DNA of 64,000 nucleotides, taken from the NCBI RefSeq assembly GCF_000185725.2, contig NZ_KI391953.1, forward strand, positions 496,001-560,000. Direction: 5' to 3'. The DNA is from Segniliparus rugosus ATCC BAA-974 (GTDB lineage: Bacteria; Actinomycetota; Actinomycetes; Mycobacteriales; Mycobacteriaceae). A model generated the notes under the pieces. It saw only the letters and a list, made by a program, of their open reading frames with translations, made no database searches and was not told where the DNA came from. Of the stretch, positions 43,877 through 53,126 are shown piece by piece. The translations under genes were made by a program, and so were the position numbers. Positions within the stretch are counted from its first letter, which is position 1, and each line of letters opens with the position of its first letter.

Positions 43877-45667
43877 ATGACTTCGTACGAGGAAAAACTC
43901 GAGCTGGGGGAGAGCGTCCTCCACGGCCTCGAGGAAATCGGCGAGAAAATCCTCCCGATCCTGAAGGAATTCGTCCAAAAATTCAACCCGCTCACTTTCT
44001 TCGGCGACGTGTTCACCGCCTTGCGGGAGATCCTCCACGGCCTCGGGGACTTCCTCGGCGGCGATCTGCGCCGGTTCCTGGAGAGCTTGCGCGAGCCGGA
44101 GCCCGACCCGGCGAAAGTCCGGGATCTCGCGAGCGCGTTCACCGGCTACGCGGCCGAGCTAGAGCACCACGACGAGGACCTCAGGCAAGCCAAAGGGAGC
44201 CTCACCGAGCAGATCTGGGACGACGTGGGCTCGAAGGAGAAGCCCGCCGAGGCGGCGCGCGGCTCGCTCGATGCCCTCGCCGCACGGGCGGGGCAGATGG
44301 GCCCGGCTGCCAAAGACGTCGCGAAGACGCTCGATGCTTTCGCGGACCAAATGGCCACGGCCCGCGAGAAGTACCGTGCGGCGAGGGAAGAGTACGAGCC
44401 GGTGTCCACGCTCGACAGGATCATCGACAAAGCCCCGGCCCTGCCATGGCACTGGCCCAGGTATTTCGGCGACGTGTTCCACACTCTCCAGCACTCCATC
44501 CAGGGCATGCTCGCCGCGCATAAGGAGGCCCGCGCCGCTGGGCTGGACGCGCAGGGCCAGATCCGCAAAGCGCAGGGGGATGTGCATCTCCCCGACCACA
44601 CGAGCCCGAACATGGACGTGTTCGCCTCGATCGGCCAGTCCAGCGCCAACGGGTCGGGGCCGCTGCGCGAAGGCGTGCAGGCGCGGGCGGACCAGGCGAT
44701 CGAGAAGATGAGCGCAGAGGATCAGGCGAAGGTCAAAGCGCTGCTTGCCAACGCGCGCAGCGACGAGGAGCGGGCCTGGATTCTCGCCGCGGCTGCCGCA
44801 GGGCATGATGTGCCCACGTTGACCAACTACGCCAACCGCCTCAAGCAAATGAGCACGGAGGAGATCACACAGCTCGACCCGAGGGAGTACTCGGACGCGC
44901 ATCCGGCGAATGTGCAAATCAACCCAGACGGAGGCAGAACGCCGTACCCTGAGGTGGATGCCAGAGGTAAACGCGATGGTGCGTTTATTCAACCGGATGG
45001 CACGACCTGTGGCTCATCCTCGCTAGTCATGGCGAAGATGATGAACGATCCTGTGTTCGCGATGCAGATCATGACTGGGTACGACGCGAAGGCCGGCGCT
45101 CAAGACGCTCGGCAGGGGCCTTTCCATAAGGATCTCGGAGGAGGCCGTCTTACTAAACCAGACGGCACTCCCGACGGCACTTATACACGGACGGCTGATT
45201 TCACTCCTGCGGAGCAGCGTTTCGCGGAGGCCGCGCAGCGGATGCACGATGTCACCACCGACACCCATGATCGGGGCGGCAATCTGCAGTTCCCGTGGAT
45301 GGAAGGCTTGGGCACGGCTCCGTGGGGAGCCGCGCATGAGATGGGCGCTCCGGGCGGGGCGGGCATCCCAGGCCACAGTTACGACTGGCACCCGGTGAAC
45401 CAATACAACCAGGACGAGCAGTTCCAGGCGGTGGCCGCTGCGGCGCAGCACGGCGAGGTGCTGCCGCTCTACGTGGGCGGGTCGGGCTATCCGCAACACG
45501 TCGTCCTTGTCACCGGTTGTCAGGGAGACAATCTGACTGTCTACGAGCCGGGGAGCGGAAACACTTACTCCGTGAGCCGTGAGGAGTTCACGGGACAGAA
45601 GCCGCTGTCGACGGCGGTTTTCAACGACCAAAATGCACGCGTTTGGGGTACGGTGACACCGCAATGA
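43877..45667 (+). CDS. ESX-type polymorphic effector with C39-like cysteine-peptidase C-terminus
   Basis: This 596-residue protein has a helical N-terminal half (about residues 1-240), like the secretion modules of ESX effectors, and a linker. The C-terminal domain begins near GAFIQPDGTTCGSSSLVMAK. The candidate catalytic residues are Cys378 in TTCGSSS and His541 in YPQHVVLV, with an acidic residue at 557 in VYEPGSG. That order and spacing fit papain-like C39 peptidases. There is no signal peptide, as expected for ESX export. Its stop overlaps the ATG of a lipoprotein gene (ATGA at 45664-45667). I infer a toxin or cell-wall enzyme with the lipoproteins as immunity. The C-terminal part is lower in GC than the N-terminal part. 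Confidence 0.65.
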   Translation: MTSYEEKLELGESVLHGLEEIGEKILPILKEFVQKFNPLTFFGDVFTALREILHGLGDFLGGDLRRFLESLREPEPDPAKVRDLASAFTGYAAELEHHDEDLRQAKGSLTEQIWDDVGSKEKPAEAARGSLDALAARAGQMGPAAKDVAKTLDAFADQMATAREKYRAAREEYEPVSTLDRIIDKAPALPWHWPRYFGDVFHTLQHSIQGMLAAHKEARAAGLDAQGQIRKAQGDVHLPDHTSPNMDVFASIGQSSANGSGPLREGVQARADQAIEKMSAEDQAKVKALLANARSDEERAWILAAAAAGHDVPTLTNYANRLKQMSTEEITQLDPREYSDAHPANVQINPDGGRTPYPEVDARGKRDGAFIQPDGTTCGSSSLVMAKMMNDPVFAMQIMTGYDAKAGAQDARQGPFHKDLGGGRLTKPDGTPDGTYTRTADFTPAEQRFAEAAQRMHDVTTDTHDRGGNLQFPWMEGLGTAPWGAAHEMGAPGGAGIPGHSYDWHPVNQYNQDEQFQAVAAAAQHGEVLPLYVGGSGYPQHVVLVTGCQGDNLTVYEPGSGNTYSVSREEFTGQKPLSTAVFNDQNARVWGTVTPQ

Positions 45668-46479
45668 AGCGTTTCTGTGTGATTCTTGCGCTGCCGTTCC
45701 TCCTCGCGAACGCGTGCGAGGGGAGAGTGTTGTCCCCGAGACCCGATTGGGAGGCCAATGAGGTTGATCGGGCGAGGTCGGAACATTTGACTGCAGACCC
45801 ATGGTTAAGGCCAGAGGAATCCACGCCAGGGGGCACGAGGAACTTCATGAGTCCCGGAGGAGGCGGGCCGTTGCTCTTGCGCCCGAACACTGTGCGTTGG
45901 TCTGAGGATCCGTTGCCCGGTGATCCGTATGACGCGCTCGTGGCGGAGATCGGCGCGGCGCGTGAGACGGGTTGGTTCGTCACGGGCGCGTACTGCTGGA
46001 ACAGCTCTGGATTTCACGGCTATGGCCGAGCTTCCGAGACGTCCGACCCGGACCCGTCGTTCTCGGTCGACCGGATTATGGTCGGTTTCGCCAAGCCCTC
46101 GGGCGATCTCGACCATGCCCAGGCCGGGTTTCTTTTCGAGGAGCTTCATAGCAAGTTCGACCCCTCCTCGTCCGGCTATGTGCCGAAGGGAAGGATCGTG
46201 GTCAGCGGTGTCGCGCCGCATCATGCGGACCAGGGGTGGCCGAAGTACGTCCCGGTCGAGTTGTCGGACACCTGCATCGCCGACCCGCACCATCCCCGCC
46301 TGCCCACAAGCGATGAGGAGCCTCCGAAGACGAACCCCCCGCCGCCGGAGGAAGAAAGCTCTCACGGGCCTCTCGACCAGGCGGGCAAACCCTTCGCGAA
46401 GTGGGACGACTCGAACAGGTTCTCCCTGTGGCGGCTTCGTAAGCCGGTCTCGAGCACACCGGCAACCCCCTCGACCTGA
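45664..46479 (+). CDS. putative lipoprotein, candidate immunity protein (copy 1)
   Basis: The 271-residue product begins with a lipoprotein-like signal, MKRFCVILALPFLLANACEG, with Cys18 as the likely lipid site. Its lipobox is loose (Ala rather than Leu at -3). The mature part has a conserved core (DPYDALVAEIGAARETGWF, then VDRIMVGFAKPSGDLDHA and VPVELSDTCIADPHHPRLP) and a Pro/Glu-rich linker. I recognise no family. ATG 45664 overlaps the effector stop. A near-identical paralogue follows at 46578. A membrane-anchored outward-facing protein coupled to an effector fits an immunity protein acting outside the cytoplasm; this is inference. Confidence 0.65.
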   Translation: MKRFCVILALPFLLANACEGRVLSPRPDWEANEVDRARSEHLTADPWLRPEESTPGGTRNFMSPGGGGPLLLRPNTVRWSEDPLPGDPYDALVAEIGAARETGWFVTGAYCWNSSGFHGYGRASETSDPDPSFSVDRIMVGFAKPSGDLDHAQAGFLFEELHSKFDPSSSGYVPKGRIVVSGVAPHHADQGWPKYVPVELSDTCIADPHHPRLPTSDEEPPKTNPPPPEEESSHGPLDQAGKPFAKWDDSNRFSLWRLRKPVSSTPATPST

Positions 46480-46562
46480 TACGACCAGGGTGGTTCGGCC
46501 CCGCTTTTTGATACTTCTGATGGAAGGCAAGGAATGCCAGCTGATCGCCCCTGGGCGTTGAG

Positions 46563-46590
46563 TGCGGTGACACCGCAATGAAGCGTTTTT
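46563..46590 (+). repeat. remnant of the effector 3' end before lipoprotein copy 2
   Basis: CGGTGACACCGCAATGAAGC occurs here and at 45648-45671 across the effector stop and lipoprotein copy 1 start. In the second copy it still encodes VTPQ and a stop, although no effector gene precedes it. Confidence 0.7.
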
Positions 46591-47399
46591 TGGTGGTCCT
46601 CGTGCTGCCGCTCCTCCTCGCGAATGCATGTGAGACACAACCGAAGTACGCGATGCTCGATTGGGAGGCCAATGAGGTTGATCGGGCCAGGCTGGAACGA
46701 TTGGTCGCAGATCCTTGGCTGAGGCCAGAGGAATCCACGCCAGGAGGCAGGGATCTGAATACGCCTCCAGGTGGGAGTTTTCCGGGGCTGGTGCGCCCGA
46801 ATATCAAGCGTTGGTCTGAGGATCCGTTGCCTGGTGATCCGTACGATGCGCTTGTGGCGGAGATCGGCGCGGCGCGGCAGGCGGGCTGGTTCGTCATGGG
46901 CGTGTATTGCGCGAATCGCGATGGGCATAACAGTGACGGCTCCGACCGCTCTGCAGAGGCGGTCGATCTAGATTCGTGGTACTCGGTCGACCGGATCATT
47001 GTCGGTTTCGCCAAGCCTTCGGACGATCTCGACCATGCCGCCGCCGCATATCTTTTCGAAGAGTTTCACAGCAAGTTCGACCCCTCCTTGTCCAAGTCTG
47101 TGCCGAAAGGGGCGGTCATGGTCGTTGGTGTCGCGCCGCATCATGCGGATCGGGGGTGGCCGAAGTACGTCCCGGTGGAGTTGTCGGACACCTGTATCGC
47201 CGACCCGCATCATCCCCGCTTGCCCACGAAAGAAGAGGCGGTACCGAAGACGAATCCTCCGCCGCCAAAGGAAGACAGCCTTGATGGGCCTCTCGACCAG
47301 GCGGGCAAGCCGTTCGCGAAGTGGGACGATCAGAACAGGTTCTCCCTGTGGCGGCTTCGTAAGCCGACCTCGACCACACCGGCAACCCCCTCGACCTGA
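46578..47399 (+). CDS. putative lipoprotein, candidate immunity protein (copy 2)
   Basis: This 273-residue paralogue of the preceding gene also has a signal with Cys18 (MKRFLVVLVLPLLLANACET). The cores align throughout (DPYDALVAEIGAARQAGWF, VDRIIVGFAKPSDDLDHA, VPVELSDTCIADPHHPRLP). The C-terminal 40 residues are almost the same. The region between residues 20 and 75 and the stretch after GWF differ most. The bases just before its ATG repeat the last codons of the effector gene, so the duplication included the effector 3' end. Tandem immunity copies with diverged faces are typical of polymorphic toxin loci. Confidence 0.65.
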   Translation: MKRFLVVLVLPLLLANACETQPKYAMLDWEANEVDRARLERLVADPWLRPEESTPGGRDLNTPPGGSFPGLVRPNIKRWSEDPLPGDPYDALVAEIGAARQAGWFVMGVYCANRDGHNSDGSDRSAEAVDLDSWYSVDRIIVGFAKPSDDLDHAAAAYLFEEFHSKFDPSLSKSVPKGAVMVVGVAPHHADRGWPKYVPVELSDTCIADPHHPRLPTKEEAVPKTNPPPPKEDSLDGPLDQAGKPFAKWDDQNRFSLWRLRKPTSTTPATPST

Positions 47400-47453
47400 T
47401 ACGGCCGGGGAGCGAAGCCGAACGCCCTCATCCGCAACGGGCGAGCGTGTTGC

Positions 47454-47690
47454 TCAGTCTTCTTCGTCGTCCTCGTAGTGGCCGAGGCGCAGGGTGCTCG
47501 ACTCCCAGAGGTCCTTGGCCGCTTGCTCGTCACGGCCCTCCCTGCTGTCCTGCCAAGCCTGTTCCCGCTCTTCTGCGTCCCGCTCCGCGCGGCGTTTCGC
47601 TTCGAGCTGCCTCGCGTGCTCGCGTTCCCGCTCCTCCACGGCGCTGTCGATCTCCGCCTGCAACGCGTAAAATTTGTCCGCGATACTCAA
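47454..47690 (-). CDS. small highly charged coiled-coil protein
   Basis: The 78-residue product (SIADKFYALQAEIDSAVEER, then a run of Glu, Arg and Lys, ending HYEDDEED) is almost all charged helix and probably a coiled coil. I recognise no family; actinobacteria carry many such small acidic proteins. ATG 47690 is the start. It is convergent with the second lipoprotein gene and divergent from rpsB. There is no sign of a link to the effector cassette beyond position. Confidence 0.5.
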   Translation of the reverse strand: MSIADKFYALQAEIDSAVEEREREHARQLEAKRRAERDAEEREQAWQDSREGRDEQAAKDLWESSTLRLGHYEDDEED

Positions 47691-48040
47691 TGTCTCACCC
47701 CGTCTCTAGCGGATAGGCGCACGCCCAGGCATTGCCCGGGCCAAGGCGCGCTGACGACCTGCCCAAGTCTAACGCGAGGGCTCGGAGCGGGGCGTCGAGC
47801 GATTAGCCGAATGGGCGCGCGCACTGGTAAGCTTCTGACCGCATCGCTTCGGCGGTGACTTCGCGTGCCAGGAATCCCCCTCGCGGGGGAAGGCGCTCAC
47901 GGCAGGACGGTCCCGTCGGACCAAAAGAACGACGGGCGTGCCGCTGAGCCTGGCACCAGGGCTTGCGGCCGACCGGTCCAGGCAGAACCGATCAGAGGAA
48001 CTCTGCGTTTCTCGCCAAAGAATTAAGGGGTGTATTCGCC
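47691..48040 (+). promoter_or_regulatory. rpsB upstream region
   Basis: This 350-base gap has no gene. It contains a short GC hairpin (TCCCCC/GGGGGA, 47875-47880 and 47885-47890) and a long GC-rich leader before rpsB. A long leader is common for rpsB autoregulation, but I cannot fold or identify a known element here. Confidence 0.3.
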
Positions 48041-48880
48041 ATGGCTGTGGTGACTATGCGGCAGCTGCTCGACAGCGGCGCACATTTCGGGCATCAGACC
48101 CGCCGTTGGAACCCGAAGATGAAGCGGTTCATCTTCACGGACCGCAACGGCATTTACATCATCGACTTGCAGCAGACGCTGACCTCGATCGACCGCGCGT
48201 ACGAATTCGTCAAGGAGACGGTGGCGCACGGCGGCACGATCCTCTTCGTCGGCACCAAGAAGCAGGCGCAGGAGCCCATCGCGACCGAGGCGCTCCGCGT
48301 CGGCATGCCCTACGTCAACCAGCGTTGGCTCGGCGGCATGCTCACCAACTTCCAGACCGTCCACAAGCGGCTGCAACGCCTGAAGGAACTCGAGTCCATG
48401 GAGCAGACCGGCGGCTTCGCCGGGCGCACCAAGAAGGAGATCCTGGGCCTGACCCGCGAGATGAACAAGCTCGACCGCAGCCTCGGCGGCCTGCGCGACA
48501 TGGCCAAGCTGCCGTCCGCGCTGTGGGTTGTGGACACCAACAAGGAGCACATCGCAGTCGGCGAGGCGCGCAAACTGGGCATCCCGGTCGTCGCGATCCT
48601 CGACACCAACTGCGACCCGGACCTGGTGGACTACCCGATCCCGGCGAACGACGACGCGATCCGCTCGGCGGCCCTGCTGACCCGCGTGGTCGCCACGGCG
48701 GTCGCCGACGGCCTGCAGCAGCGCTCGAGCCAGCGCGGCAGCCAGGGCGGCGAGGCCGAGCCGCTGGCCGAGTGGGAGCAGGAACTCCTCGCCCAGGGCG
48801 GCGACGCGGAGGCGCAGCCCGCCGCCGAGGCGGAGGCTCCGGCAGCCGAGGCTCCCGCCGAGGGGGCCGAGGCTTCCTAA
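48041..48880 (+). CDS. rpsB: 30S ribosomal protein S2
   Basis: The 279-residue S2 begins [26 protein letters not shown] and has the usual [17 protein letters not shown] and [13 protein letters not shown]. The end is a long Ala/Glu-rich tail ([19 protein letters not shown]) typical of actinobacteria. ATG 48041 follows AAGGGG. It heads the rpsB-tsf-pyrH-frr-cdsA series found in mycobacteria. Confidence 0.98.
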   Translation: MAVVTMRQLLDSGAHFGHQTRRWNPKMKRFIFTDRNGIYIIDLQQTLTSIDRAYEFVKETVAHGGTILFVGTKKQAQEPIATEALRVGMPYVNQRWLGGMLTNFQTVHKRLQRLKELESMEQTGGFAGRTKKEILGLTREMNKLDRSLGGLRDMAKLPSALWVVDTNKEHIAVGEARKLGIPVVAILDTNCDPDLVDYPIPANDDAIRSAALLTRVVATAVADGLQQRSSQRGSQGGEAEPLAEWEQELLAQGGDAEAQPAAEAEAPAAEAPAEGAEAS

Positions 48881-48944
48881 GCCCGACGCGCTTCGCCTGC
48901 GCAGAGCAGTTATTGGCATAACAACGATCAAAGGGAGAACCACG

Positions 48945-49769
48945 ATGGCGAACTACACCGCCGCTGACGTGAAACGCCTGCGCGAGCTCACCGGCTCGGG
49001 CATGATGGACTGCAAGAACGCGCTCGCCGAGAACGACGGCGACTTCGACAAGGCGGTGGAGACCCTCCGGGTCAAAGGCGCCAAGGACGTGGGCAAGCGC
49101 GCGGAGCGGACCACGGGCGAAGGCCTGGTCGCCACCCTCGACGGCGTGCTCGTCGAGCTGAACTGCGAGACGGACTTCGTCGCCAAGGGCGGGGACTTCC
49201 AGTCCCTCGCGGAGCGGGTCGTGAAGGCCGCGGCGGCTGCCCGCCCGCAGTCCACCGCCGACCTCGAAGCGGCCGACCTCGACGGCAAGACCGTGAAGGA
49301 GACGGTGGACGAGCTTTCCGCGAAGATCGGCGAGAAGCTGGCCCTCGGCCGCGTCGCCTCCTTCGACGGCAAGGTCGCGACCTACCTGCACCAGCGCAGC
49401 TCGGACCTGCCGCCCGCCATCGGCGTGCTCGTGGAGTACACCGGCGAGGGCGACAAGGCCGCCGAGGCCGCGGACTGGGCCGCGAAGCAGATCGCCGCGC
49501 TCAAGGCGAAGTACCTCAGCCGTGACGACGTCCCCGAGGAAGTCGTGGCGCAGGAGCGCCGCGTCGCCGAGGAGATCACCCGTTCCGAGGGCAAGCCCGA
49601 GCAGGCTATCCCGAAGATCGTCGAGGGCCGCGTCGGAGCCTTCTACAAGGACGTGGTCCTTCTGGAGCAGGCCAGCCTCGCCGACCCGAAGCAGACGGTC
49701 GCGAACCAGCTCAAGTCCGCAGGCGCTGGAATCGTCCGGTTCGTCCGGTTCGAGGTCGGCCAGAACTAA
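48945..49769 (+). CDS. tsf: elongation factor Ts
   Basis: EF-Ts recycles EF-Tu-GDP. The 274-residue product has the N-terminal [23 protein letters not shown], the core [16 protein letters not shown], and [18 protein letters not shown] near the end. AAAGGGAG precedes ATG 48945. It lies 64 bases after rpsB. Confidence 0.98.
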   Translation: MANYTAADVKRLRELTGSGMMDCKNALAENDGDFDKAVETLRVKGAKDVGKRAERTTGEGLVATLDGVLVELNCETDFVAKGGDFQSLAERVVKAAAAARPQSTADLEAADLDGKTVKETVDELSAKIGEKLALGRVASFDGKVATYLHQRSSDLPPAIGVLVEYTGEGDKAAEAADWAAKQIAALKAKYLSRDDVPEEVVAQERRVAEEITRSEGKPEQAIPKIVEGRVGAFYKDVVLLEQASLADPKQTVANQLKSAGAGIVRFVRFEVGQN

Positions 49770-49778
49770 GGCACAGCC

Positions 49779-50525
49779 ATGACCGAAGCTCCCGCCGCCG
49801 GATCCGCCAAACCGCCCCGTCAGGGGTATAGCCGAGTGCTGCTCAAGCTCGGCGGCGAAATGTTCGGCGGCGGGAGCGTCGGCGTGGACCCGGACGTGGT
49901 CGACACCGTCGCCGAGCAGATCGCCGACGTGGTCGCCTCTGGGGTCCAGGTCGCCGTGGTGATCGGCGGCGGGAACTTCTTCCGGGGCGCGGAGCTGCAG
50001 CAGCGCGGCTTGGAGCGCTCCCGAGCGGACTACATGGGCATGCTCGGCACGGTGATGAACTGCCTGGCGCTGCAGGACTTCCTGCAAAAGCGCGGGGTGG
50101 ACACCCGTGTGCAGACGGCCATCACGATGGGCCAGGTCGCCGAGCCGTACATTCCGCTGCGGGCCAGGAGGCACCTGGAAAAGGGCCGGGTCGTCATCTT
50201 CGGCGCGGGCATGGGCCTGCCGTACTTCTCCACCGACACCACCGCCGCGCAGCGCGCGCTGGAAGTCGGGGCAGAGGCGGTGCTGCTCGCCAAGGCGGTG
50301 GACGGGGTGTACTCCGACGACCCGAAGCACAACCCCGACGCGGTCAAATACGACGAGCTCACCTTCCAAGAGGCGCTCGAGCGCGGGCTGAAGGTGGCCG
50401 ACGCGGCGGCGTTCGCGGTGTGCCGGGACAACAAGATGCCGATGCTGGTGTTCAACCTGCTCGTTCCGGGGAATATCGCGCGCGCGGTCTCCGGCGAGCG
50501 CATCGGCACACTAGTGAGGTGGTAA
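49779..50525 (+). CDS. pyrH: UMP kinase
   Basis: PyrH phosphorylates UMP to UDP for RNA and sugar-nucleotide synthesis. The 248-residue product has [32 protein letters not shown], a [12 protein letters not shown] segment, and [21 protein letters not shown]. The gene follows tsf by nine bases and is followed by frr after four bases. Confidence 0.98.
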   Translation: MTEAPAAGSAKPPRQGYSRVLLKLGGEMFGGGSVGVDPDVVDTVAEQIADVVASGVQVAVVIGGGNFFRGAELQQRGLERSRADYMGMLGTVMNCLALQDFLQKRGVDTRVQTAITMGQVAEPYIPLRARRHLEKGRVVIFGAGMGLPYFSTDTTAAQRALEVGAEAVLLAKAVDGVYSDDPKHNPDAVKYDELTFQEALERGLKVADAAAFAVCRDNKMPMLVFNLLVPGNIARAVSGERIGTLVRW

Positions 50526-50529
50526 CGCG

Positions 50530-51087
50530 ATGATCGATGAGATTCTCTTCGAGGCCGAGGAGCGGATGGAGCTTGCCGTCGAGGTGGCGAAGGACGAGTT
50601 CGCCGCCATCCGCACCGGCAGGGCGACGGCCTCCCTCTTCGCCAAGGTCGTCGTGGACTATTACGGCACGCCGACCCCGATCCCGCAGGTCTCCAGCGTG
50701 CAGACCCCCGACCCCCGGCTGGTGGTCATCAAGCCTTACGAGGCGAGCCAGCTGCGCGCGATCGAAGAGGCCATCCAGAAGAGCGACCTTGGCTTGAACC
50801 CCTCCAACGACGGCCAAGTCGTGCGCGTGGCGATTCCCGCGCTCACCGAGGAGCGCCGCAAGGAGTTCGCCAAGCAGGCCCGAGGCAAGGCCGAAGAAGC
50901 CCGCGTGACCGTGCGCAACGTGCGCCGCAAGGCGAACGACCAGCTCGGCAAGCTCGCGAAGGAAGGCCAGGCGGGCGAGGACGACGTCGTCCGCGCCGAG
51001 AAAGAGCTGGACAAGCTGACCGCGAAATTCGTCGGGACCATCGACGAGCTCGTGAAGAAAAAGGAAGCAGAGCTGCTCGAGGTCTGA
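50530..51087 (+). CDS. frr: ribosome recycling factor
   Basis: RRF splits post-termination ribosomes with EF-G. The 185-residue product has [60 protein letters not shown] and the end [10 protein letters not shown]. Length and order are standard. Confidence 0.98.
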   Translation: MIDEILFEAEERMELAVEVAKDEFAAIRTGRATASLFAKVVVDYYGTPTPIPQVSSVQTPDPRLVVIKPYEASQLRAIEEAIQKSDLGLNPSNDGQVVRVAIPALTEERRKEFAKQARGKAEEARVTVRNVRRKANDQLGKLAKEGQAGEDDVVRAEKELDKLTAKFVGTIDELVKKKEAELLEV

Positions 51088-51116
51088 TCGAGCTGCCGCT
51101 GTGAGGCGAGGGAGCA

Positions 51117-51998
51117 ATGCGCGCAATGGCGGCAGACACGCGTCATAGGCCGAAGGAGCCGGGCCAACCTAAAAAAAGGGCCAAGGCGGGGCGGAACCTC
51201 GCCGCCGCGATCGGCGTCGGGGTCTCTCTGGGGGCGATGATCGTCGCAGTGCTCCTCTTCGCGCCGAAGCTCTGGGTTGTGGTGATCGCCGTCTCCATGG
51301 CCATCGCCACTATCGAAGTCGCGAAACGGTTCAACGAGCACGGGGTCGCGACCCTGTACGCTCCGGCGGTCCTCGGCGGCCAGGCGGTGATTTGGGCCAG
51401 TTTCTTCAAAGGCGCGAACGGGATGCTCGCCGCGTACGCGGCGACGGTCGTCGTTTGTCTCGTGTGGTGCCTGCTGCGCAAAGGTCTGAACGGCAAGCCG
51501 GACCAATATGTCGCAGAGGTGACGCACACCGTCTTCGTGGTGACATGGATTCCGTTTTTCGCCTCGTTCACCGTCCTTCTCCTGCAAAGCGGGCCAGGGG
51601 GCTGGAAACAGCTCGTGTGCCTGTTCGTCGTCGTGGCTTGCTCCGATGTGGGCGGCTACGCCACCGGCGTGTTCTTCGGCAAGCATCCCATGGCCCCCGC
51701 GATCAGCCCGGGGAAATCCTGGGAAGGCTTCGCTGGAGCCGTCCTCTTCACCCAGATCGGTTCGATCCTCGTCGTGCGCCAGCTGCTCGACCAGCCATAC
51801 TGGGTCGGCGTCGCGCTCGGCGCGCTCATGGTCCTCACCGCCACTGGCGGCGACTTGGTCGAGTCGCAGGTCAAACGCGACCTCGGCATCAAAGACATGG
51901 GCACGCTCCTGCCCGGCCACGGCGGCATCATGGACCGGCTGGACTCCCTGCTGCCGTCCGCTGTCGCCGCGTGGATCGTGCTCGACGTGCTCAGCTGA
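51117..51998 (+). CDS. cdsA: phosphatidate cytidylyltransferase
   Basis: CdsA makes CDP-diacylglycerol for phospholipids, including phosphatidylinositol. The 293-residue membrane protein has about eight helices. It carries SPGKSWEGFAGAVLFTQIGS and the CDP-alcohol signature GDLVESQVKRDLGIKDMGTLLPGHGGIMDRLDSLL at the C-terminus. The N-terminus is short, basic and cytoplasmic. ATG 51126 is an alternative start. In mycobacteria rlmN follows; here a block of small secreted-protein genes begins five bases later on the other strand. Confidence 0.95.
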   Translation: MRAMAADTRHRPKEPGQPKKRAKAGRNLAAAIGVGVSLGAMIVAVLLFAPKLWVVVIAVSMAIATIEVAKRFNEHGVATLYAPAVLGGQAVIWASFFKGANGMLAAYAATVVVCLVWCLLRKGLNGKPDQYVAEVTHTVFVVTWIPFFASFTVLLLQSGPGGWKQLVCLFVVVACSDVGGYATGVFFGKHPMAPAISPGKSWEGFAGAVLFTQIGSILVVRQLLDQPYWVGVALGALMVLTATGGDLVESQVKRDLGIKDMGTLLPGHGGIMDRLDSLLPSAVAAWIVLDVLS

Positions 51999-52003
51999 GC
52001 GTT

Positions 52004-52510
52004 TCAGATATTCGGGCAGGACCTGAGCACTGTGCCAGCGCGCTCCTTGACTGTGGCAGAAATAGCTCGATACATTTCGAGCCACTGCTGTTCCGCGTCC
52101 GGATCCTCTTCTGGGTTCACACCCCTCTGGGCCGATTCTCGAATGGAATCTGCCCCGTCCTCACGGGCTTGCGCCTCTGCGGCGAACACGTCTCGCAGCT
52201 GATCGCCTTCTGCGGTGGCGGGCATTTTCGCCGCAGTGTCCCGCAACAGTTCTGCGATTTCGCCGATCACGTCCGCCTGCTCGAAATGTAGCTGGATCCG
52301 CACGTCATGGTCCCGCGTTTGATCGAGCCGGTTATTGATCGAGCGGGTATGGAGGTTCAACGCGTCGTACGCGGAGCCCGCTTGGCTCAATGTCTCGCAC
52401 AGAGCGGTGCCCGAGGCCGCCGCCGTTGCAGGCAGCGCTGTCAGAGCGAATACGACAGACAAGGCAGCACGAGAAACATGAAGCGCCTTTGTTTTCGTTC
52501 GGCAGAGCAT
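52004..52510 (-). CDS. small secreted two-cysteine protein, paralogue 1
   Basis: The 168-residue precursor has a basic n-region (LCRTKTKALHVSR), a hydrophobic core and an A-x-A cleavage site (ATAAASG). The mature part has exactly two cysteines, one near its start (ALCETL) and one near its end (LRSCPNI), with helical sequence between. EIAELLRDTAAK and QLRDVFAAEAQAREDGAD align with the core of the other six family members in this window. ATG 52510 is chosen because it directly precedes the signal peptide and lies eight bases after the previous gene's stop. Function unknown. Confidence 0.7.
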   Translation of the reverse strand: MLCRTKTKALHVSRAALSVVFALTALPATAAASGTALCETLSQAGSAYDALNLHTRSINNRLDQTRDHDVRIQLHFEQADVIGEIAELLRDTAAKMPATAEGDQLRDVFAAEAQAREDGADSIRESAQRGVNPEEDPDAEQQWLEMYRAISATVKERAGTVLRSCPNI

Positions 52511-52518
52511 TTGCTTGA

Positions 52519-52968
52519 TCAATGCGTGATCTGGTTGTACGCGATAGGGCACGTGTCGCGCACAGCGTCGAGCAGCGGGCGCATAGCGTTCCAGAAACTG
52601 TCTCCGCCGAGCTTTTCGTCAACAAGGGTGGGGTCTTCCGCGCCTGCGTCGAACTCTTCGGCCACTCCCTCGATCGAGTCCCGCAGCTCCGGGGTGCTCA
52701 CGCGGTCAGCTGTGTCATGCCAGATCTGCGCCTCTTGGCGGAAGTAGCCACTGATTTGGCGCAGAGCAGCCTGATGGGCCGCTTCGCTTTCCCCTGCCTT
52801 GTTCCGGTCGAGGACTACTTGTCTGCGGTTGGTGACCGCCTGACCCGCGTTCCAGCCGCGCAGGAACTCGGCGCATTCGTCGCCCGAAGCGGACGCGGTG
52901 TTGGTTGGAGCGGCGAGGGGCAGAGCTGCGACGGCGAGCGCGGCGGCGAAAACGGCACGGACGGACAT
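52519..52968 (-). CDS. small secreted two-cysteine protein, paralogue 2
   Basis: The 149-residue precursor has a clear signal peptide (SVRAVFAAALAVAALPLAAP, then TASASG). The mature region has only two cysteines (GDECAEFL and VRDTCPIAY) around a helical body with YFRQEAQIWHDTADRV and ELRDSIEGVAEEFDAGAED. It shares its core pattern with the neighbouring family members and is probably co-transcribed with paralogue 1, eight bases downstream. AAAGGGAA precedes ATG 52968. I recognise no characterised family. Confidence 0.7.
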   Translation of the reverse strand: MSVRAVFAAALAVAALPLAAPTNTASASGDECAEFLRGWNAGQAVTNRRQVVLDRNKAGESEAAHQAALRQISGYFRQEAQIWHDTADRVSTPELRDSIEGVAEEFDAGAEDPTLVDEKLGGDSFWNAMRPLLDAVRDTCPIAYNQITH

Positions 52969-53126
52969 AAAGGTTTCCCTTTCCCATGAACTGAACACGA
53001 ATATCCGCGATCAGTATGCGGCATGGTTTCTTGCCCGGGAGCCAAGGGTGGCTTATTCCGCTTGGAATCCGCAGAAGCCGGAGCGCCAGCCGCAGCGGAA
53101 CCCGCCGCGGCCGCCGACCGCGCGGG

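Noticed and set aside
47691-48040. A known rpsB leader element
   Set aside because: The leader is long, but I could not identify a specific conserved structure by eye.
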